Part shown: piece by piece, positions 17,861-25,778 of the stretch | How the letters are laid out: every line of letters begins with the position of its first letter | How positions within the stretch are numbered: position 1 is the first letter of the stretch | Source: Marinobacter changyiensis | GTDB lineage: Bacteria; Pseudomonadota; Gammaproteobacteria; Pseudomonadales; Oleiphilaceae | Direction: 5' to 3' | Length of the DNA: 64,000 nucleotides | NCBI RefSeq assembly: GCF_009193265.1 | Contig: NZ_VZZZ01000002.1 | Coordinates: 307,824-371,823, forward strand | Position numbers and translations under genes: made by a program | Notes under the pieces: model-generated | Databases searched by the model: none | What the model saw: the letters and a program-made list of their open reading frames with translations, nothing else | Told to the model about the DNA's origin: nothing

Positions 17861-19240
17861 ATGTTGACGGATAAAAACTTTTTCCCGGGGGCCGGCGACG
17901 CCCAGGAAGTGCCGTTTGAAGGACTCATTGCCTCGTTAGCCGATGCCCTGCCAATGGGAATTCTCATTACCGATGCCGACAGCCGGTGTGTCTACAGCAA
18001 TGCTGCCTATCAGCGACTGAGTGGCAGGACTGCCGAGGAAGTAAATGGCTCGTTCTGGAGTTCGGTGATTCATCCTCAGGATCACCTGGGGGTGATTCGG
18101 CGTTGGCAAGACTGCCTTCAGAAACAGACGCCTTTTCAGTGTGAGGCGCGGATGAAACAGGCCGATGGGCAGCATATCTGGACCCGCAGGCATATTTCCG
18201 AGATGCCTGAGGGGATGCCCGGGCGTTTTTACGTCCATACCGTCGAAGATATCAGTGTCAAGAAAGCCAAAGAAGCGTTAATGGCCCGATTCGGGAAACG
18301 CGTCATTGACGAGGAAATGCGGGCGCAGGTGATGCTTGATTTTATCGGCGACGCTCTTATTTGCACCGACACCCACAATCATATTACCTACCTCAACCGG
18401 GTGGCGGAAAAGCTCACCGGGTTCAGCCGCGACGAAGCCCTTGGCCTGCCTTTGCCGGAGGTGTTCTGGGTACTTGACGCAGAGTCCCGGGAACCCAGAC
18501 CAGACCCCGCTCGGCGCGCTATGGATTCAAACAGCGTTGTACCTTTGCACAACAATGCTTTGATGGTGGCCCGCAATGGCTTTGAACTGGCTATCGAAGA
18601 TTCTGCCACGCCCATACACAACCGGAAGCGGGAAGTGGTTGGTGCGGTGACCATGTTTCACGATAGTCGTTACTCGGCCGAGACCACCGCCAGGATGGCT
18701 CACCTTGCCCAGCATGACTTGCTGACGGGGTTGCTCAATCGTTTCGGGTTTGCGGAAAGGTTCAACCAGTCACTTGCGCTCGCAACACGGCACACCAAAC
18801 CGATGGGCGTTTTGTTTATCGAGCTGGATAATTTCAAGGACATCAATGATACCTTGGGGCATGACAGTGGCGACAAAATACTGCGTGAGCTGGCCAACAA
18901 GCTGGTTTCCAGTGTTCGGGCAACCGATACCGTATGCCGCCACGGTGGTGACGAATTTGTGGTGTTGCTGAATGAAATTGCCCGGGCAGATAATGCGTCT
19001 GCGGTAGCAGACAAGGTGCGGGAGGCAGTGGCATCGGCGCTTATGGTGTTGGACGGCACAGAGGTGACGCTCAAAGTCAGCATTGGTGTAAGCGTTTATC
19101 CGGACAACGGCAACAGCCTGGAAATGCTACTGCGACATGCGGATGCTGCGATGTTGCAGGTTAAAACGTCTCGTAAGCGGCACGAAAGCGAAGAAGCCTC
19201 TTACTCTTACACCGATGAAAGCCAGCGACCGCAGGCTTAG
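17861..19240 (+). CDS. PAS-PAS-GGDEF diguanylate cyclase
   Basis: A 459-residue soluble protein. The first PAS domain is at about 25-135, the second at about 155-270, and a GGDEF domain at about 280-445 has an intact active site GGDEF (362-366) and an inhibitory I-site RATD (353-356) exactly five residues before it. It should therefore make cyclic di-GMP and be limited by product binding. No membrane segment is present, so the PAS domains sense a cytoplasmic or freely diffusing signal. It is divergent from the CheB-CheR operon, and its 3' end overlaps the convergent Crp-like gene by four bases. Confidence 0.9.
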   Translation: MLTDKNFFPGAGDAQEVPFEGLIASLADALPMGILITDADSRCVYSNAAYQRLSGRTAEEVNGSFWSSVIHPQDHLGVIRRWQDCLQKQTPFQCEARMKQADGQHIWTRRHISEMPEGMPGRFYVHTVEDISVKKAKEALMARFGKRVIDEEMRAQVMLDFIGDALICTDTHNHITYLNRVAEKLTGFSRDEALGLPLPEVFWVLDAESREPRPDPARRAMDSNSVVPLHNNALMVARNGFELAIEDSATPIHNRKREVVGAVTMFHDSRYSAETTARMAHLAQHDLLTGLLNRFGFAERFNQSLALATRHTKPMGVLFIELDNFKDINDTLGHDSGDKILRELANKLVSSVRATDTVCRHGGDEFVVLLNEIARADNASAVADKVREAVASALMVLDGTEVTLKVSIGVSVYPDNGNSLEMLLRHADAAMLQVKTSRKRHESEEASYSYTDESQRPQA

Positions 19241-19956
19241 GGTTTCAGAGCCCGTGATCCCAGCCGGTCGGTTTCACGTTTGACTACGTCGTAGCATTCG
19301 CAGCTCAAAGTCTCCAGCATTGGACGGTTAATGACCGAGATGTGGCCCCGATGATACTGGATAACGCCCGCTTTTTGCAGTTTGCTGGCGGCTTCGGTCA
19401 CGCCTTCGCGCCTTACCCCGAGCATATTGGCGATCAGCTCCTGGGTCATCGTGAGCTGATTGCCATGTAAACGGTCAAGGGACAGCAGCAGCCAGCGGCA
19501 CAGTTGCTGATCGATAGAGTGATGCCGGTTGCATACTGCCGTTTGGGACATCTGAGTGATCAACGCCTGGGTATAACGCAGTGTAATCATCCGGACGCCA
19601 GGGTAAGCATCAAACTCACTCTTCAGTTCAGCTACCGGCAGACGATAAGCGTAGCCCCGGCTCTGAACAACCGCACGGTTAGGCGTGCTGTCGCTGCCCA
19701 TCACTACTGCTACCCCTACCATTCCCTCGTTCCCCACCACCGATATTTCTGCGGCAGACCCATCGATCATCACGTACAACAGGGAAACAATGCAGTTGGT
19801 CGGAAAATAGACAAAATCGATGGGCTGGCCAGACTCGTAGATAACATCCCCAAGCGTGAGCTCAACCAGTTTCAGGTTCGGGAAGTCTCTTGGTGCTGCA
19901 TTTTTCAATATCGCTGCAAGTAGCTGGTTCTGTTCCGGTTTGGGCGCGTCAGTCAT
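19237..19956 (-). CDS. Crp/Fnr family transcription regulator
   Basis: A 239-residue protein with an N-terminal cyclic-nucleotide-binding fold (about 25-140) and a C-terminal winged helix with LTMTQELIANMLGVRREGVT near residue 165. It lacks the Cys cluster of FNR and the standard Arg-Ser cAMP contacts, so its ligand is unknown. The subgroup with VGNEGMVGVAVVMG is common next to stress or biofilm genes. Convergent with a diguanylate cyclase gene, overlapping by four bases. Confidence 0.85.
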   Translation of the reverse strand: MTDAPKPEQNQLLAAILKNAAPRDFPNLKLVELTLGDVIYESGQPIDFVYFPTNCIVSLLYVMIDGSAAEISVVGNEGMVGVAVVMGSDSTPNRAVVQSRGYAYRLPVAELKSEFDAYPGVRMITLRYTQALITQMSQTAVCNRHHSIDQQLCRWLLLSLDRLHGNQLTMTQELIANMLGVRREGVTEAASKLQKAGVIQYHRGHISVINRPMLETLSCECYDVVKRETDRLGSRALKP

Positions 19957-20044
19957 TTCAATCTCGATCGAGCCAGATTTAAATGTGAAAAAAAACAGCT
20001 TGAACTCCCTGCCGGCCCGCCATCAAGCGTTTACAGGTTTTACC

Positions 20045-20197
20045 ATGAATCATTTTAACATGGAACCGTGTACCAGAGACATTGCAGAATCCTGCCTCAT
20101 GGCCTCGAATTGTCTGACTTTCTGCGAAGGCATGTTGGATAGCGAACAGACCCGCCTGTATAACCGATATATCGTTAAATTGGCCAAAGGGTTCTGA
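20045..20197 (+). CDS. Possible 50-residue hypothetical protein
   Basis: A short frame beginning MNHFNMEPCTRDIAE with three further Cys residues (SCLMASNCLTFCEG) and a basic end. The ribosome site (ACAGG) is weak. Cysteine-rich small proteins of this kind can be real, but no family is recognised. It lies in the 313-base gap between the Crp-like gene and the BON lipoprotein gene; nothing else is seen there. Confidence 0.3.
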   Translation: MNHFNMEPCTRDIAESCLMASNCLTFCEGMLDSEQTRLYNRYIVKLAKGF

Positions 20198-20269
20198 ATG
20201 TCAGGACACTGACCCCTAAGACAGCCCGGATGTCTGGCCTTGGCCATAGCCATAAAAGGAGGAGACAGA

Positions 20270-20587
20270 GTGAAAACAATGACGAAATTTTACCCGACCA
20301 TGCTGTTTGCGATCTTGCTTCTGGTGCTTTTTGTTGGTTGTGCCTCGACAGCAACCCAATCCGGTACGGGCGAATACATTGACGATACGGTCATTACAAC
20401 CAGGGTAAAAACCGCTATCTTTAACGACTCAACGCTGAAAAGTTCCGAGATCAATGTGGAAACGTTCAAGGGGGTCGTTCAGCTGTCGGGTTTTGTCAGC
20501 TCCAAAGAGAACATCGAGACCGCAGTCCGATTGGCGGAAGCGGTCAAAGGTGTGAAATCCGTCAACAACGATATGCAGCTTAAATAG
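20270..20587 (+). CDS. BON domain lipoprotein
   Basis: A 105-residue protein with a lipoprotein signal (hydrophobic run ending LFVGC) and a single BON domain (DDTVITTRVKTAIFNDSTL, then VVQLSGFVSSKENIETAV). BON proteins such as OsmY and DolP bind membranes or stabilise the envelope, often under osmotic stress. The GTG at 20270 is chosen because AGGAGG (20257-20262) precedes it at seven bases; an ATG nine bases further on is the alternative. Confidence 0.8.
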   Translation: MKTMTKFYPTMLFAILLLVLFVGCASTATQSGTGEYIDDTVITTRVKTAIFNDSTLKSSEINVETFKGVVQLSGFVSSKENIETAVRLAEAVKGVKSVNNDMQLK

Positions 20588-20607
20588 AGTAGGTTTACGC
20601 TTGGTCC

Positions 20608-21546
20608 ATGGCTTACCCGATAGAACACAAGCTCGTTATTGCGGTAGCCTCCAGCGCACTGTTTGACCTGAGCGACTCTGACCGGGTCTTCCGGGATGAG
20701 GGGCCCATTGCCTATCGCGAATTTCAGGAAGCTCACCTGGATGACCCGCTGGCAAAGGGGGTCGCGTTTCCATTTGTGCGACGCTTCCTGAGCATCAACG
20801 AGCGCTTCCCGGAGAAACGCCCGGTGGAAGTGGTGCTGCTGTCCCGGAACTCTGCCATTACCGGCAAGCGGGTGTTCCGGTCTATCCATCATCACCAGTT
20901 GGATATCTCAAGGGCGGCGTTCCTGGAAGGGAAGTCACCGTACCCCTATATTCCTGCTTTCAATGCATCGCTGTTTCTTTCCGCCAACGAATCAGACGTT
21001 CTCCAGGCGATAGATTTTGGCTACCCGGCGGGTACCGTGTTACCAACCCGGGTGGTGGATGATCTGGACGACGGCGAACTGCGGATCGCCTTCGATTTTG
21101 ATGGCGTGATCGCCGACGATGCCTCCGAGAAAATCTTCAATGCAGGCCAGCTCAGCGCCTTTCATAGCCACGAAACCGAAAAATCCCACATTCCTCATTC
21201 CCCGGGGCCACTGGCAGACCTCTTCCAGAAACTGGCTTTTCTGCAGCAACTCGAGGATGAAGCGGTTAAAGCCGATGAGCATTACAAGCGTGTTCTGCGC
21301 ATGGCGATCGTGACCGCGAGAAGCGCACCATCCCACGAGCGGGTGATTACCACCCTTGAGCACTGGGGTGTGAGCGCGAACGAAACCTTCTTCCTCGGCG
21401 GCATGGGCAAGCACCGGATTCTGGAGGTTTTAAAGCCTCATATGTTTTTCGACGATCAGAAAAGCCACCTGAAATCCGAAGGCGGGCAGGTGCCGATGGT
21501 TCATATCCCCTTTGGTGTTGCTAATATTGAGAATGCTGAAGGTTAG
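20608..21546 (+). CDS. 5'-nucleotidase (NT5C1-like, HAD-type)
   Basis: A 312-residue protein of the 5'-nucleotidase family that includes eukaryotic cytosolic NT5C1. The HAD-like motif I is AFDFDGVIADD with Asp163 and Asp165, motif II-type AIVTARSAPS lies near residue 233, and a late acidic motif is MFFDDQKSHLK. It should dephosphorylate nucleoside monophosphates. The start is close to the BON gene (20 bases), so the two may be co-transcribed. Its stop overlaps the convergent mtfA gene by four bases. Confidence 0.8.
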   Translation: MAYPIEHKLVIAVASSALFDLSDSDRVFRDEGPIAYREFQEAHLDDPLAKGVAFPFVRRFLSINERFPEKRPVEVVLLSRNSAITGKRVFRSIHHHQLDISRAAFLEGKSPYPYIPAFNASLFLSANESDVLQAIDFGYPAGTVLPTRVVDDLDDGELRIAFDFDGVIADDASEKIFNAGQLSAFHSHETEKSHIPHSPGPLADLFQKLAFLQQLEDEAVKADEHYKRVLRMAIVTARSAPSHERVITTLEHWGVSANETFFLGGMGKHRILEVLKPHMFFDDQKSHLKSEGGQVPMVHIPFGVANIENAEG

Positions 21547-22388
21547 CGGGTGGGCCTGTGGGGATCGTTGCAGAACACCCTCGGATCAATCCGGTAAAAG
21601 CGTTGAAGCGCCTCAAAAACCGCTGGTTGCTCTTTTGACAGATGCTTCGGCTGCTGGAAAAAAGATTCTGTGAGCACGGCAAAGAACTCCGCTGGTTCCG
21701 TGGCTCCGTAGGGGTCGAGCCAGCTTTCTTTCCGGTGGCTCAGCGAGTGTCTAAGCTGCTCATAGGCATGGGTCATCGTTTCTTGCCATTGCTCGGCCTG
21801 ATCGCCACTGAGCGGTGGCGCGCCATCCGCAGTCCCATCCAGGTAGTCGAGCTGGTGGGCGAATTCATGCAAAATCACGTTATGAGGGCTGTCCGGATTG
21901 GTCGCGCTTTCCTCGCACTGGCTCCAGGCCAGTACTACCTGGCCGAGGGATGACGCTTCCCCGGCACGGATCTGATCGCTGTGGCTCACTACCATGCCGT
22001 CATGATGCTGTTCCTGTACCCGGTAAACGTGGGGGTACACCAGAATGCTGCGAATTTCATCGTAGTCGGAATAGGAACGAGCCACGATCAGCAGGCAGGC
22101 ATGACCAGCGATGGTCAGCCGAACCCGGTCGTCCACCTCAAACCCGTCGCAGCCATAAAAGTTCTTTTCGGTCAGGAACAACTGCACGTGCTGCTCGAAC
22201 CGCTGCTTAAGGTCCGACGGAAGCCAGCGGTAGATTGGCACCTGAGCCTCAAGAACGCCAGGCCAATGCTCCGGGAAAGGTTGCTCAAGGTGCTGCTTGC
22301 GACGCCAGCTTCGGTAGAAAAACAGATAAAAGAAAGCCAGGGCGAGCATGGCGAGCGCGAATACCGAATAGATAAGCATCGATGACAT
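21543..22388 (-). CDS. mtfA: MtfA family zinc peptidase
   Basis: A 281-residue M90-family peptidase. An N-terminal membrane helix (about 5-24) is followed by a soluble domain with the zinc motif HEFAH (174-178 from this start) and the downstream acidic ligand in PAEFFAVLTESFF. In E. coli, MtfA binds the repressor Mlc and so affects glucose uptake; the membrane-anchored version here may act differently. The start is uncertain: a GTG at 22412 and ATGs at 22388 and 22379 are all in frame, none with a strong ribosome site. Confidence 0.8.
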   Translation of the reverse strand: MSSMLIYSVFALAMLALAFFYLFFYRSWRRKQHLEQPFPEHWPGVLEAQVPIYRWLPSDLKQRFEQHVQLFLTEKNFYGCDGFEVDDRVRLTIAGHACLLIVARSYSDYDEIRSILVYPHVYRVQEQHHDGMVVSHSDQIRAGEASSLGQVVLAWSQCEESATNPDSPHNVILHEFAHQLDYLDGTADGAPPLSGDQAEQWQETMTHAYEQLRHSLSHRKESWLDPYGATEPAEFFAVLTESFFQQPKHLSKEQPAVFEALQRFYRIDPRVFCNDPHRPTR

Positions 22389-22502
22389 CTGGTGGCGTTC
22401 CCGGGTCGTCACAACCTTCGCTGCGAGATATGAGAGTTTATATATCCTAAAGATCGTACTGACTGCGCCGCGGAGATTTACGGCATGCCAGGCAGTGCTC
22501 CC

Positions 22503-24128
22503 TTAGCCCAAAAACATTTTTTTGGCCAGCGGCAACCCCTTCAGGCCACTCACCGCAACGGTCGCAAGTAACCCGCCAATCATCGCCCCGGCCACGCCAC
22601 AGGTCATCACATCCTGGCCGGTCAGGTAGAGGCCGGGGATGCGGGTTTTGGGCTTCAGCCAGTCCTGCTCAAAGCGGCTCGGGGTGTGGTTAAGGCCATA
22701 GATCTCGCCCTTGCTGTAACGGCAGAAGTAGTCGGTGGACAGGGGTGTGGACAGCTCGTAGTAATCCACCTTGCCTTCCAGGTGCGGGAGCTTTTCGTAC
22801 AGCTTGGCCAGCAGGCGTTGGGCATAGGCTTCCTTCTTCGCTTCGTAGTCGTCGCCGCGCTTGCCCCAGGTTTTATCGGCCCAGTCTTCGTACCAGTCGT
22901 AAGGTCCCGGGGCGACGATCTCGATGGTGGCGCGGCCGGGGTAGCGCTCGGCAAAGCTTGGATCCTTGGCGGAGGGGAAGGAGATATACGTCAGCGGAAT
23001 GTCGGTCTCATCCGGTGCAGCCAAGAAATCACTCACCTGCTTTTCGTAATTGGCGCCCGGGTAGATCCAGTAGTTGGTTTTCGGCAGCTTCAGGTTCTCG
23101 GCGGTATCCTGCAGGCCGATGTACAGGCAGTTGCTGGCCATGGAGCGTTCCACGGTTGTCAGCTTTTGCTGGTAATAGTCACGGTGTGGCGCGGAATCCG
23201 GAAGCAGTTTGTCAAAGGTGTTGAACACGCCGGCATTGCTGATCACCAGCGGGGCACGAACTTCTTCACCGTCGGCCATGCGCACGCCAACGGCCCTGCC
23301 TTTCTCGATCAGGATTTCGGTCACGTCGGCGTAGGTGAACACCTCGCCACCGCTTTGCTGTATGACCGGGATGATGGTTTTCGCCATTTCCGACGCGCCA
23401 CCGATGGGGTAGTAGCCACCGTAGAGATAGTGGCGGGCAATAAGAGCGTGGATGATAAAGCTGGACTCAGCCGGCGGCAGACCGTTGTCGCCCCACTGGC
23501 CGGTGAGTACGGCAATCAGTTCCTGGTTGCTGGTCAGGCCCTCCAGTACCTCGCGAGTTGGCCGGTTCAGGAACGAAGGCGCGGTGCGGCTGACCAGCTT
23601 GCGGAGGGGGCCGGCGGCCAGATCGGGCAGTACTTTGCCAATCACCAGCCCCGGCATGGCCTTGGCCACCCGCTTCAGGTAATCCAGATAGGTGTCGATG
23701 GCCTGCTCTTCACCGGGGAAGGCCATCTTGAGCTCGGCTTTGAAATTGTCCGGCCTGGCCACCAGATCCACATGACGGTCGCCGATGAAAATGCGGTCAA
23801 AGTGGCTGGCCATGGGCGCCCACTTCAACTGGCCGTCGGTAATGTGATCGAACAGGCGCTTGGTCAGCGTGTGGTCCGCGCCGACATCGCCGATGTAATG
23901 AACACCCACATCCCACTCGTAGCCGTTACGGTCGTAACTGTGGGTGAAGCCGCCGGCGGTGTAATGCTGCTCGAACACCACCACTTTCCTGCCCAGTTTG
24001 CTCATGCAGGCGGCCGTGGTCAGCCCGCCAATACCGGAGCCGATCACAATGGCGTTGTAAGGGCCGTCCAGGCGGTTGGCGCGGTAACGACGGCCGACAC
24101 GAATGGTACTGGGTTTGGGGCTACTCAT
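22503..24128 (-). CDS. FAD-dependent oxidoreductase, phytoene desaturase/retinol saturase type
   Basis: A 541-residue flavoprotein with a Rossmann nucleotide-binding motif GSGIGG (30-35) right after AIVI, the family segment FEQHYTAGGFTHSYDRNGYEWDV read as two parts around residue 60, and a C-terminal second FAD contact GLYLTGQDVMTCGVAGAMIG. It belongs to the CrtI/RetSat-like family that reduces or desaturates isoprenoid or other hydrophobic chains; the substrate is unknown. The ATG at 24128 has AAGGT nine bases upstream. It is monocistronic. Confidence 0.8.
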   Translation of the reverse strand: MSSPKPSTIRVGRRYRANRLDGPYNAIVIGSGIGGLTTAACMSKLGRKVVVFEQHYTAGGFTHSYDRNGYEWDVGVHYIGDVGADHTLTKRLFDHITDGQLKWAPMASHFDRIFIGDRHVDLVARPDNFKAELKMAFPGEEQAIDTYLDYLKRVAKAMPGLVIGKVLPDLAAGPLRKLVSRTAPSFLNRPTREVLEGLTSNQELIAVLTGQWGDNGLPPAESSFIIHALIARHYLYGGYYPIGGASEMAKTIIPVIQQSGGEVFTYADVTEILIEKGRAVGVRMADGEEVRAPLVISNAGVFNTFDKLLPDSAPHRDYYQQKLTTVERSMASNCLYIGLQDTAENLKLPKTNYWIYPGANYEKQVSDFLAAPDETDIPLTYISFPSAKDPSFAERYPGRATIEIVAPGPYDWYEDWADKTWGKRGDDYEAKKEAYAQRLLAKLYEKLPHLEGKVDYYELSTPLSTDYFCRYSKGEIYGLNHTPSRFEQDWLKPKTRIPGLYLTGQDVMTCGVAGAMIGGLLATVAVSGLKGLPLAKKMFLG

Positions 24129-24461
24129 GTGGTGGTGACCTTGTGATTTTGTTGGTGATCCGGGGTGGCCAGATACTAACATCCTTGAACATGTAAGCCT
24201 CACAAAGGTACGGCCATGGTCCGAGACGCCTACTCACGACACACCTCATCCAGCAGGCCATTGAACGTCTGACCTTCGTTGATCAGAGCCTTTCTGGATG
24301 CCTGCAGGAAGCTTTGATTGCATCCTCCTCCTATGGCTTAACCTGCGCCCAGGATGGTGCCGTTATCAGTTGACCACCTCAGTATTACGAACCAGACTTA
24401 TATAAGGAAAATGTAAGAGTGTGGAACCTGTTTTTCGGGTATTGGTTTCACAGGAAATCTG
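24129..24461. other. Divergent intergenic region without recognised gene
   Basis: This 333-base spacer lies between the flavoprotein gene and the ATP-grasp gene. It becomes A+T-rich near 24390-24450 (ACTTATATAAGGAAAATG), a likely promoter region for the ATP-grasp/CocE pair. No open frame, RNA gene or clear palindrome was found. Confidence 0.4.
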
Positions 24462-25778
24462 GTGAATATCATGAGCGATCAGGACAGGCGAAAGAATGTT
24501 TTTGTACTGGGTTACGACGAACGCCATGGTGATGATATCCGAGAGATTCCCGACTCGGAGCGGTTCTCCTTTCGTCCATTGCTACGCTCGGAAGACCTGA
24601 TTCATCAGAAGTACTATGCCATTGAGGAAAAAATCGATAAAGCCCGTCAGATTTTGCATGATTTTGACGGCCCCATTGATGCAATAATTTGGCATTGGGA
24701 TTTCCCGGTTACCTCGATGGCGGCGGTTCTGTGCGAGGAATTCAACCTGCCCGGGCCATCGCTGGACGCCATCCTCAAGTGCTCCCATAAGTACTGGAGC
24801 CGGGTCATTCAGCAAAAGATTGCACCGGAAAACACTCCGCAGTTCTGTGCCTTCGATCCTTTCGACAAGAATGCCCTCGACAGTATCACCCTCGATTACC
24901 CGTTCTGGATCAAACCCATCAAGGGATACGGCTCTACACTGGGCTTTCGCATCAACAATGCAGGTGACTTCCGGCGGGCCATGGGGATCGTTCAGGAACG
25001 TATCCATCGGCTGGGGGACCCGTTCAACACGTTCCTGGAGCGGATAGTGCTGCCTGATGAGATCAAGGGGATTACCGGGAATCATCTTATAGCGGAGGAA
25101 TTTCTGAGCGGTCTGGAAATAGCACCGGAAGGCAGTATCCAGAACGGCATATATCACGCCCATGGTGTGATCGATATGGTGCGGGACCGGAATCACAAGA
25201 GCTTTTTGCGGTACGAATATCCCTCCTGTGCCCCACGCAAAATCCAGACACGCGCTATACAGTTGGCCGAAAAAGTCCTGTTGGAGATTGGCCTGGATAA
25301 TGGCTGCTTCAATATGGAATTCTTCTGGAACGAGCACACCGACAGGCTGTGGATCATTGAGATCAATCCCCGGATTTCGCAGTCACACTCCTACCAGTTC
25401 GAAATGGTCGACGGCATGTCCAATCACGAGATCGCCGTACACGTCGCCCTCGGGGATCAGCCGAAATTCGAGCATCGCAAAGGGCCCTATGAGCATGCGG
25501 CCAAATTTCTTCTTCGCCACTATACCGGGGAGGATGCGGTGGTAACCCGGGTGCCCACTGAATCAGAGCTCCGTCGGATCAGTTCGCTGCATCCGGATAC
25601 TCGTGTGGTAGTCAATCTGGCGCAAGGTGGTCGTCTGTCAGAACTCCCGGATCAGGATGCCTACAGTTACACGCTGGCGGAAGTCTTCGTGGCAGCGCAC
25701 TCCACCGGAAAAATGCTGGAAACGTATCATCAAATTGTTGCCATGCTTCAGTTCGAGTTCAGTCCGGTGCCGTCATGA
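24462..25778 (+). CDS. ATP-grasp domain protein of unknown ligase activity
   Basis: A 438-residue protein. Residues 100-330 have the ATP-grasp pattern: YPFWIKPIKGYGSTLGFRI with the nucleotide-binding lysine, HLIAEEFLSGLEIAPEG, and the metal-binding NGCFNMEFFWNEHTDRLWII followed by EINPRISQSHS. ATP-grasp enzymes couple a carboxylate to an amine or thiol through an acyl phosphate. The GTG at 24462 is used because AGGA lies six bases upstream; an ATG nine bases later is possible. It overlaps the CocE hydrolase gene by four bases (ATGA), so the two proteins are made together. The product is not known; a dipeptide or amino acid conjugate is a reasonable guess. Confidence 0.75.
   Translation: MNIMSDQDRRKNVFVLGYDERHGDDIREIPDSERFSFRPLLRSEDLIHQKYYAIEEKIDKARQILHDFDGPIDAIIWHWDFPVTSMAAVLCEEFNLPGPSLDAILKCSHKYWSRVIQQKIAPENTPQFCAFDPFDKNALDSITLDYPFWIKPIKGYGSTLGFRINNAGDFRRAMGIVQERIHRLGDPFNTFLERIVLPDEIKGITGNHLIAEEFLSGLEIAPEGSIQNGIYHAHGVIDMVRDRNHKSFLRYEYPSCAPRKIQTRAIQLAEKVLLEIGLDNGCFNMEFFWNEHTDRLWIIEINPRISQSHSYQFEMVDGMSNHEIAVHVALGDQPKFEHRKGPYEHAAKFLLRHYTGEDAVVTRVPTESELRRISSLHPDTRVVVNLAQGGRLSELPDQDAYSYTLAEVFVAAHSTGKMLETYHQIVAMLQFEFSPVPS

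Noticed and set aside
22686..24146. A 486-codon open frame on the plus strand
   Set aside because: It is antisense to the flavoprotein gene, which has clear FAD motifs and a ribosome site. The opposite-strand frame is open only because of codon bias in G+C-rich DNA and shows no family motifs.
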